Shown one piece after another: positions 1-5,157 of a stretch of DNA of 6,195 bases. Both the position numbers and the translations under genes were made by a program. The notes beneath the pieces were generated by a model. The model did not search any database. It saw only the letters and a program-made list of their open reading frames with translations, and had not been told where the DNA came from. The stretch is from an uncultured Fidelibacterota bacterium (GTDB lineage Bacteria; Fidelibacterota; Marinisomatia; Marinisomatales; UBA8229). Location: assembly GCA_913054425.1 (NCBI GenBank), contig CAJXJG010000107.1:1-6195 (forward strand). Direction: 5' to 3'. Each line of letters starts with the position of its first letter. The stretch's first letter is position 1.

Positions 1-224
1 TTCCAAACATTACATATTTGTCTTGTTGCACTTGGATCACTTAAATTTTTTTTCCAATTCCATTCATCAGGTTCTATCGTATTTTCAAATTTACCATCAA
101 ATAAATCATTAAATCTATTCTTTAATATTTCTATATTTTCTTCTAATAGAAATTTATCGAATATAACAAAACCATTGTTGTTAAACGCATCAATCTCATT
201 AGTTAAATTAATTTTTTTAATCAT
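1..224 (-). CDS. Phytanoyl-CoA dioxygenase (PhyH) family protein, N-terminal part only, cut by window edge
   Basis: Reading the minus strand from an ATG at 224-222 gives 74 uninterrupted codons before the frame leaves the window. The protein starts MIKKINLTNEIDAF and contains NGFVIFDKFL, then PDEWNWKK, then DPSATRQICNVW. A short N-terminal 'G-[FY]-[VI]' strand followed by an amphipathic helix and an EWNW/TRQICN segment is typical of bacterial PhyH-family Fe(II)/2-oxoglutarate-dependent oxygenases. The HxD...H iron ligands and the 2-oxoglutarate-binding Arg would lie in the missing C-terminal part, so activity cannot be judged. The fragment is very AT-rich (about 23% GC, hand count), well below the other genes, but the protein-like pattern is clear. 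No strong Shine-Dalgarno precedes the ATG; an in-frame GTG directly upstream (227-225) is a possible alternative start. It is transcribed divergently from the Rieske operon and could share its regulation. The family assignment is recalled from motif patterns, not searched. Confidence 0.75.
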   Translation of the reverse strand, partial: MIKKINLTNEIDAFNNNGFVIFDKFLLEENIEILKNRFNDLFDGKFENTIEPDEWNWKKNLSDPSATRQICNVW

Positions 225-228
225 CACA

Positions 229-265
229 TTAATATTTATAACATCTTAATATTTATAACATCTTA
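229..265. repeat. 17-bp tandem direct repeat, about 2.2 copies
   Basis: The unit AATATTTATAACATCTT occurs at 231-247 and again, identical, at 248-264. The flanking TT at 229-230 and the A at 265 extend the periodicity to about 37 bp. It lies directly upstream of the PhyH-like gene in the divergent intergenic region and overlaps promoter-like boxes on both strands. It could be a replication-slippage duplication in AT-rich DNA or a duplicated regulator site; the sequence does not decide. Confidence 0.85.
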
Positions 266-279
266 TAATTAACTCTCAA
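252..279 (-). promoter_or_regulatory. Possible sigma70-type promoter for the PhyH-like gene
   Basis: On the minus strand, TTGAGA (279-274, 5 of 6 to TTGACA) is followed after 16 bp by TATAAA (257-252, 5 of 6 to TATAAT). Transcription would begin near 245, giving a leader of about 20 nt before the ATG at 224. The -10 box lies inside the second copy of the 17-bp tandem repeat. The first copy carries the same TATAAA at 240-235. AT-rich DNA makes chance matches common. Confidence 0.35.
264..269 (+). promoter_or_regulatory. Possible -10 box for the plus-strand operon
   Basis: A perfect TATAAT lies 77 bp before the ATG at 347, in the only intergenic region upstream of the operon. No good -35 box sits at the expected distance (241-246 reads ACATCT), so an activator would be needed if this is real. 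It overlaps the end of the tandem repeat and the minus-strand promoter candidate. Confidence is low because such hexamers are frequent in AT-rich DNA. Confidence 0.2.
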
Positions 280-346
280 CATTCCCCGTGGTTGGTGGTA
301 GGATCATGCCGAAAAAAAATAATGATTGAGTTGCAATAATATCTAA

Positions 347-1444
347 ATGAAGTTATCCAGTTATTTAAAAGATAGAGCAATTGCCAACGGCTTGCCGGCA
401 ATGGCATATACGGATGAAGAATTCTGGTTGAGGGAATGTGAAACTGTATTTGCTGATAATTGGGTTTTTGTTGGTTTCGCTCATGAATTAAAAAATTTAG
501 GGGATGTTCTACCGATCTCAGTAGCTGGCAAACCTATACTTTTGGTAAAGAACAGGAACGGCAACATTGTTGCCTTCCACAATGTGTGCAGGCATCGCTG
601 CCTTAAGTTAGTGGATCAGCCTAAGAATGTCGGGAAGTTAATCCGTTGTCCCTATCACGCTTGGACTTATGATCTTGATGGCAATTTGCGTGCATCACCG
701 CATTTTGGCGGAATGAACAACCACAAACCCAGTGGATTTATTCCATCTAATAACGGATTGGAACCCGTGCGGATAAAAGTTTGGCATGACTGGATCTTTG
801 TTAATCTTAGCAAAAAAGCGCCTCCATTTGAAAAATATGCGGCAACATTAATTAAGCAGCTGGAGGGTGTTAATCTGGAAAAAGTCTATCCCGTTGCCAC
901 TCTTGAATTTGGCGAGATATTTACAAATTGGAAATTTCTCATAGAAAATTTTATCGAACCGTATCACGTTCAGTTTGTCCATAAAAAAACAACCAGCCAA
1001 CCCCTTAAGGATCATTACACCATAGTTGATGGCATGTGTTACGGTAGTGGAGTTAATTTAAGCAAAGAGGATGCTTCCAGCGGTAATCTTTCCGTTAGCT
1101 CGCGCTATCTTTCACTGTTCCCAAACTTTATCGTGGGAACATACTTTCCAGGACAGCTCGGCGTTTATCTCAACCAACCTATTGGATCGGGTCGAACCAA
1201 CCAAAAAAGAATAATATATACCACGGATGGTCATGACTTGACCAAGGCTGAAATTGAAAATCAGAAAAATCTTTGGTGGAAAGTTCATAAAGAAGATCAT
1301 GAAATATGTGAGCGACTTCAACTGGGGCGTGCCTCACCGGTATCCATACAAGGAGGATTATTGTCTCCGCATTGGGAAAAAAGTGTTCGTGCATTTCAAA
1401 AAATTGTGGTTAAATCTGTAATGAAATATTCAAAAGTTAAATAA
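347..1444 (+). CDS. Rieske [2Fe-2S] non-haem iron oxygenase, alpha subunit (CntA/choline monooxygenase-like group)
   Basis: This 365-aa protein has the two-domain layout of Rieske ring-hydroxylating or N-demethylating oxygenases. The Rieske cluster ligands are C81-x-H83 and C101-x2-H104, with 17 residues between the pairs. The catalytic domain starts near residue 190 with NWKFLIENF and gives the mononuclear iron triad H207, H212 and, in KEDHEICERLQ, D317. The residue that bridges the Rieske and iron centres of neighbouring subunits is E204, where most members have Asp. The carnitine monooxygenase CntA uses Glu here, so a quaternary or N-methyl amine substrate is favoured (inference). Length (about 370 aa) also suits that group. 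The ATG gives the usual YTDEEFWLRECETVFADNW N-terminal region, though no clear Shine-Dalgarno precedes it. It is first in the operon, 9 bp before the glyoxalase. It needs an electron-transfer reductase, not present here. Family certain, substrate unknown. Confidence 0.92.
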   Translation: MKLSSYLKDRAIANGLPAMAYTDEEFWLRECETVFADNWVFVGFAHELKNLGDVLPISVAGKPILLVKNRNGNIVAFHNVCRHRCLKLVDQPKNVGKLIRCPYHAWTYDLDGNLRASPHFGGMNNHKPSGFIPSNNGLEPVRIKVWHDWIFVNLSKKAPPFEKYAATLIKQLEGVNLEKVYPVATLEFGEIFTNWKFLIENFIEPYHVQFVHKKTTSQPLKDHYTIVDGMCYGSGVNLSKEDASSGNLSVSSRYLSLFPNFIVGTYFPGQLGVYLNQPIGSGRTNQKRIIYTTDGHDLTKAEIENQKNLWWKVHKEDHEICERLQLGRASPVSIQGGLLSPHWEKSVRAFQKIVVKSVMKYSKVK

Positions 1445-1453
1445 GAAAAATTT

Positions 1454-1879
1454 ATGTCTGAAGAAAAAAAATACGAGGGATTTAGGCTGGCACACACGAT
1501 GATACGCGTCCGTGATCTTGAATTGTCCTTGAATTTTTACTGTGAAACTTTGGGAATGCAGGTGCTGCGACGAACGGATTATCCGGAAGGCAAATTTACC
1601 AATACTTTTATTGGTTACGGACCAGAAACAGAGTTCCCAACACTGGAATTAACGCATAACTGGGATCAACAAAAACCATATGAGAAAGGCAACGGTTGGG
1701 GTCACATTTGTATTGAAACAGCTGATGTTTATAAGGCATGTGATGATCTTGCTGCAACCGGAATCAAAATTACCCGTCCTCCCGGACCGATGAAACATGG
1801 CACAAGAGTCATCGCGTTTTGTGAAGATCCTGACGGCTACAAAGTTGAATTGAATGAAAAAATAAAATTAACTGAATGA
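1454..1879 (+). CDS. gloA: Glyoxalase I (lactoylglutathione lyase), VOC superfamily
   Basis: This 141-aa protein aligns from memory along its length with the short, Ni-type bacterial glyoxalase I of E. coli (135 aa). Shared landmarks are HTMIRVRDLELSLNFY, the GYGPETE loop, LELTHNW and EDPDGYKVELNE. The four metal ligands are all present: H14, E65, H84 and E132. Glyoxalase I converts the hemithioacetal of glutathione and methylglyoxal (or another 2-oxoaldehyde) into S-D-lactoylglutathione in the cytoplasm. The H/E/H/E ligand set and single VOC module pair argue against an extradiol ring-cleavage dioxygenase, the other VOC enzyme often found beside Rieske oxygenases. It starts 9 bp after the preceding stop with only a weak, A-rich ribosome-binding region. 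In this operon it may detoxify or process a 2-oxoaldehyde made by the oxygenases; a different but related substrate is possible. Confidence 0.85.
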   Translation: MSEEKKYEGFRLAHTMIRVRDLELSLNFYCETLGMQVLRRTDYPEGKFTNTFIGYGPETEFPTLELTHNWDQQKPYEKGNGWGHICIETADVYKACDDLAATGIKITRPPGPMKHGTRVIAFCEDPDGYKVELNEKIKLTE

Positions 1880-1884
1880 AAGGA
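1880..1884 (+). promoter_or_regulatory. Ribosome-binding site of the cupin gene
   Basis: AAGGA lies 8 bp before the ATG at 1893, immediately after the TGA of the glyoxalase gene (1877-1879). It supports the chosen start and coupled translation within the operon. Confidence 0.7.
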
Positions 1885-1892
1885 ACCGTTGA

Positions 1893-2300
1893 ATGAAAAA
1901 AAAACCGCAACTCTATAAATTTTCAGAAATTGAACACAGATTGCACACTCTGGAACCAGGACAAACTTATATCAAACCTTTTGTGACAAGCAAAGTTAGC
2001 GATACGATGTGCGGGGGGCTGAACTTCCTTAACAACATTTCCGTACCCTGGGATTTAACCTGCGATGAAATAATTTATTGCATGAAGGGAACCTTTCGCC
2101 TGATTTGTGATGGGGAATCTTATGTATGCTCTCCCGGGGATGTTCTCTATGTTCCTCGTGACAACCATATCGCTTATGAATGTGATGAGAAATGCATTAT
2201 ATTTTATGCAGCCTATCCTCATGATTGGAAGAAAAAAGCAGGATTAACTTTTGTTCCAGGCATTGATCCAGAGGATATGGGTTTGGATCAAAATGATTAA
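1893..2300 (+). CDS. EutQ-like single-domain cupin protein
   Basis: A 135-aa single cupin domain. The pattern VPWDLTCDEI...MKGTFRL...DGESY...SPGDVLYVPRDNHIAY, ending FYAAYPHDW, resembles the C-terminal cupin of EutQ (ethanolamine utilisation), which has a comparable PW-x-L-x-x-DEI and YVAWPANW. Cupin motif 1 normally carries HxH and a Glu that bind metal; here E59 and G66 are in place but the two His positions are W53 and L55, so the usual metal site is incomplete. Motif 2 keeps G82, P88 and H92. It may bind a small ligand, assist another enzyme, or have a metal-independent role; a ring-cleaving or other metal-dependent cupin oxygenase is unlikely. It lies 13 bp after the glyoxalase and 21 bp before the ligase. 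A 9-A run follows the ATG. The fold is confident; the function is not known. Confidence 0.8.
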   Translation: MKKKPQLYKFSEIEHRLHTLEPGQTYIKPFVTSKVSDTMCGGLNFLNNISVPWDLTCDEIIYCMKGTFRLICDGESYVCSPGDVLYVPRDNHIAYECDEKCIIFYAAYPHDWKKKAGLTFVPGIDPEDMGLDQND

Positions 2301-2310
2301 TTTTTTAAGT

Positions 2311-2315
2311 AAGGG
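2311..2315 (+). promoter_or_regulatory. Ribosome-binding site of the glutamine-synthetase-like gene
   Basis: AAGGG lies 6 bp before the ATG at 2322, in the 21-bp gap after the cupin gene. It fixes the start of the ligase, whose N-terminal helix and VKYVLSSWIDLHG strand follow. Confidence 0.6.
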
Positions 2316-2321
2316 TATAAA

Positions 2322-3743
2322 ATGACAAATAAAATTTATTATGAACGTATCGAAGATGCAATTGAGAGAAATAGGCCTGGTATTTCTATAACCAAAAAAA
2401 AACTTGAAGAAGCTGGTGTAAAATATGTTTTGTCAAGCTGGATAGACCTACACGGAATTCCCAAAACAAAACCTGTACCTATGAGCAATTTTAAAAATTT
2501 ATGTCTTGGAAAAGGGCCTCAATTCGCAGTTCATTCAATTTCATTTGTTCCAGAGCTTTCCCCTGCTGATACCGACCAAGTTATGATTCCTGATCTTGAT
2601 GCCGTCTATATTTGTCCATGGGATAAAACTACTGCAATTATTTTTGCAGATTTATTTTGGGAGGGAGCTCCCTATAATGTCTGTCCTAGACAAGCTTTAA
2701 AAAGAATTATTCAAGAAAAACAAGACGGGGGTTATATTGGATTTGCAGGAATTGAACCTGAGTTTATTGTAATGAAATATAATGAAAAAGGAGAACCTGT
2801 AAAAGCAATAGATAATGACCCTCCTCATGGAATAAGACCTCGAAAACAAGCTTTTGGGTATGATGTTGAGTACTCACTGGATTCTATGCATTTTTTAAAA
2901 GATTTGATTGATATTTTAGGCGAGTTAGGTTGGGACCTTCATGATGTTGTGGCCGAAGGAGCATACTCACAATTTGAACTGGATTTTCACTACACAGATC
3001 TTTTGCAAATGGCAGATAGGTTAGTATTCTTAAAAATACTTTTAAAAGAGATAGCTAAAAAACATGGTATGTTTGTAACTTTTATGCCTAAACCCACTAT
3101 TGGTGATTGGCGATCTGGTGGTCATATTAATTTTTCCCTCCAGGATACTGAAGACTCTAATTCTAATGTTTTTAAAGATGGGGATAAATGGTCACAAAAA
3201 TCTCAGTATGCTGTGGGTGGTTTGCTAGCTCATTCTGAGGCATTAACTGCAATTACATGTCCTACGGTAAATTCTTATAATGGACTCGTCCCAACAGTAG
3301 GGGGTTTTGAAGGGGGTGTTCATACATGGGCACCAACAAATATTACTTATGGACATAATAACCGCTCTGCTCAATTTAGATTGCCACAAAATCGTTTTTG
3401 TATCGAAAACCGTGCCGCTGATCTTACAATGAATGTATACCTAGCTCTTGCAATGACAATTTCTGCAGCAGTTGAAGGTATAAATAATAAAATAGATCCT
3501 GGCAAACCTTCTGATTTTGATCTTTATGCTTTAACAGATGAGGATTGTAAAAAAAGAGGAATCCGCCGTCTTCCACAAAATCTTCTTCATGCAATTGAAT
3601 CCTTAAAAAAAGATAAGTTAGCAGAAAAAGTTTTAGGTAAGGTGATGTTAAATTCATATATAAATTACAAAAATGATGAATGGGAACGTTATCATCAGGC
3701 TGTTACAGATTGGGAAGTAAAGGAATATCTTAGGCTTTACTGA
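2322..3743 (+). CDS. Glutamine synthetase-like ligase (type III GlnT / gamma-glutamylamide synthetase-like)
   Basis: This 473-aa protein covers the whole glutamine synthetase fold. The N-terminal beta-grasp has VKYVLSSWIDLHGIPKTK (about 34-50), with D42 at the ammonium-site Asp position. The catalytic domain has GIEPEF (E145, E147), AEGAYSQFEL (E212, E219), MPKPTIGDWRSGGHINFS (H268), NNRSAQFRLP (R348, R353) and E362-N-R364. The C-terminus has the LYALTDEDCKKRGIRRLP and EW-x-x-Y...DWE-x-x-YL pattern of GlnT-type ligases. Such enzymes use ATP to join glutamate to ammonia or an amine; relatives make gamma-glutamyl-methylamide, -anilide or -isopropylamide. The position in an oxygenase operon favours an amine over ammonia assimilation (inference). 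One oddity: the NxYKR motif reads NSYNGL (317-322), so the Arg that contacts the glutamate carboxylate is Gly. The gene is more AT-rich than its neighbours. The length exceeds GlnT (about 435-450 aa) through an N-terminal extension. Confidence 0.85.
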   Translation: MTNKIYYERIEDAIERNRPGISITKKKLEEAGVKYVLSSWIDLHGIPKTKPVPMSNFKNLCLGKGPQFAVHSISFVPELSPADTDQVMIPDLDAVYICPWDKTTAIIFADLFWEGAPYNVCPRQALKRIIQEKQDGGYIGFAGIEPEFIVMKYNEKGEPVKAIDNDPPHGIRPRKQAFGYDVEYSLDSMHFLKDLIDILGELGWDLHDVVAEGAYSQFELDFHYTDLLQMADRLVFLKILLKEIAKKHGMFVTFMPKPTIGDWRSGGHINFSLQDTEDSNSNVFKDGDKWSQKSQYAVGGLLAHSEALTAITCPTVNSYNGLVPTVGGFEGGVHTWAPTNITYGHNNRSAQFRLPQNRFCIENRAADLTMNVYLALAMTISAAVEGINNKIDPGKPSDFDLYALTDEDCKKRGIRRLPQNLLHAIESLKKDKLAEKVLGKVMLNSYINYKNDEWERYHQAVTDWEVKEYLRLY

Positions 3744-3810
3744 TGAAAGTATTTTATTTATTTTAAATTATAAAAATAATGCATGAAAGATATTATTAAA
3801 TAACAAAAAT
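3744..3810. other. AT-rich 67-bp intergenic gap inside the gene cluster
   Basis: This is the largest gap between plus-strand genes. It is almost all A and T and has only a weak, A/T-only hairpin (TATTTT...AAAATA), too unstable to call a terminator. Three tiny reading frames (6-7 codons) are not credible genes. No clear Shine-Dalgarno precedes the ATG at 3811. A promoter here for the last two genes is possible but no convincing box pair is seen. Confidence 0.4.
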
Positions 3811-5157
3811 ATGAATTTTTCACCAGAGGGGGACTATAGGGGCTATCTACAAAACCACACTCCTAAAATAGATGAGATTATTTCTCGTATTGAACCCAAA
3901 ACTCCATGTGGAGAATTTTTTCGTCGCTATTGGCATCCAGTAGCTCTTAACTCTGAAGTTGGCGAGCAGCCATTGCCAGTTCGAATCCTTGGAGAAAATT
4001 TAGTCTTGTTTCGAACAACAAACGGGAGGTTTGGTCTCGTTCACCGACAATGTCCTCACAGAAACGCCTCATTAATTTTTGGTAAATGTGAAAAAGAAGG
4101 TATTAGATGCTGCTACCATGGTTGGTTATTTGCGCCTGATGGAGAGATATTGGAAACACCAGGAGAAGCAACTGATTCAACCGCTGCTAAAAATATAAGG
4201 GATCGCCTTAGACTAGGCGCATACCCAGTTATAGAATTTAATGGATTGGTTTTTGCATATATGGGACCTCCCGATGAGATGCCGGACTTTCCTCTGTATG
4301 ACTCTTTTTCTTTGTCTGGTATTACAACTCGGCCCTATCGCATTGATTACAATTGTAATTGGTTACAGATTCTTGATGCCATTATGGATCCTATACACAC
4401 TTCTTTTTTGCACAGTACAATTTCTGGTGCACAATTTTCAGAAGGCCTCGGAGAAATCGGTGAGTTAGAAATACATGAAAGAGGAATTCAGTTTCTAGGA
4501 AGCAATACGAGAAGAGTGAACGAGTATGTATGGGTTCGAGTTAATGAACTGATTTTGCCAAACTTTACCCAAGCTGGTGCTGCGTTTGCAGCTGATGGAA
4601 CCAAAACTCGTTTTTTTGGTCGAAGTTCATTTACTAGATGGGTCGTTCCAGTTGATGATACCCATTCAATGGCCTTGGCCTGGGGAAATTTTGGGGAGCG
4701 CGGAGATCCATTAGAATATAATAATCAGGAAGGGTGTGAATTGATTGAGCAGGGTGAAATTATTGACCGATCATGGGAAGAAAAGCAATTACACCCCTCT
4801 GATGCAGAAGCCGTAGAAGGAATGGGGCCGATTAGCCATCACAAAAATGAGCATCTCATGCCAACCGATCAAGGCATTTTATTATACCGACGTCAGATCA
4901 GAAAGCTTGTTAATGATTTGAAAAATGGTAAAAAAATGCCCCGACCTCAACAAGTTCCTGGTGAAGCTGTCCGAACAAACGGGCAGGATACGGTTTTATA
5001 TATGCCACAAAAAAATACAGATGACCGTTTATTCCTAAGGTCTGTAGGATCTAATGTATTAAATATACAATTTGAAGCGGAAAAGATGCCATTGGACAAG
5101 CGTGATCAATATATCTTTGATAAACTAGAGGCGATGGAAAAAAATCATATACAATGA
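3811..5157 (+). CDS. Rieske [2Fe-2S] oxygenase, phthalate dioxygenase/VanA-like
   Basis: A 448-aa Rieske oxygenase of a different subfamily from the first. TPCGEFFRRYWHPVAL (31-46) and ILGENLVLFR (59-68) are hallmarks of the phthalate 4,5-dioxygenase/vanillate demethylase group. Rieske ligands are C81-x-H83 and C100-x2-H103, with 16 residues between the pairs. The catalytic domain has NWLQILDAIMDPIHTSFLH, giving the iron ligands H196 and H201, with D353 (PTDQGILLYRR) as the likely third. D193 is the usual bridging Asp. Such enzymes hydroxylate aromatic rings or O-/N-demethylate, using electrons from a separate FNR-type reductase with a plant-type ferredoxin domain; none is in the window. The stop codon overlaps the next start (ATGA at 5154-5157), so translation of the two is probably coupled. 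The start is supported by the full N-terminal motif but has no clear ribosome-binding site. Substrate unknown. Confidence 0.92.
   Translation: MNFSPEGDYRGYLQNHTPKIDEIISRIEPKTPCGEFFRRYWHPVALNSEVGEQPLPVRILGENLVLFRTTNGRFGLVHRQCPHRNASLIFGKCEKEGIRCCYHGWLFAPDGEILETPGEATDSTAAKNIRDRLRLGAYPVIEFNGLVFAYMGPPDEMPDFPLYDSFSLSGITTRPYRIDYNCNWLQILDAIMDPIHTSFLHSTISGAQFSEGLGEIGELEIHERGIQFLGSNTRRVNEYVWVRVNELILPNFTQAGAAFAADGTKTRFFGRSSFTRWVVPVDDTHSMALAWGNFGERGDPLEYNNQEGCELIEQGEIIDRSWEEKQLHPSDAEAVEGMGPISHHKNEHLMPTDQGILLYRRQIRKLVNDLKNGKKMPRPQQVPGEAVRTNGQDTVLYMPQKNTDDRLFLRSVGSNVLNIQFEAEKMPLDKRDQYIFDKLEAMEKNHIQ

Noticed and set aside
1350..1363. Perfect AAGGAGG followed by an in-frame TTG inside the first Rieske gene
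   Set aside because: It encodes ordinary Gln-Gly-Gly residues, and an internal start would give only a 27-aa tail, so it looks coincidental.
1112..1394. Two overlapping minus-strand reading frames of about 70 codons
   Set aside because: They lie wholly inside the first Rieske gene, which has intact catalytic motifs, and show no recognisable domain.
1896..1904. Nine-A run after the cupin start (a similar run at 2394-2402 in the ligase) as a slippage or phase-variation site
   Set aside because: Both are in-frame Lys codons in an AT-rich genome, the frames are intact, and nothing indicates programmed frameshifting.
3424..3657. Minus-strand reading frame of 77 codons
   Set aside because: It is antisense to the conserved C-terminal part of the ligase; its Leu/Phe-rich content reflects complementary AT-rich codons.
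3750..3775. A/T-only hairpin after the ligase gene as a terminator
   Set aside because: The stem is about 6 bp with no G-C pairs and has no defined U-tract, so it would be too weak.
3743..3803. Tiny reading frames in the 67-bp gap as leader peptides
   Set aside because: They are 6-7 codons, have no ribosome-binding sites and arise easily in AT-rich DNA.
4241..4468. Plus-strand 75-codon frame with hydrophobic, membrane-like composition
   Set aside because: It is a shifted frame within the second Rieske gene, over its iron-ligand region, with no independent start signal.
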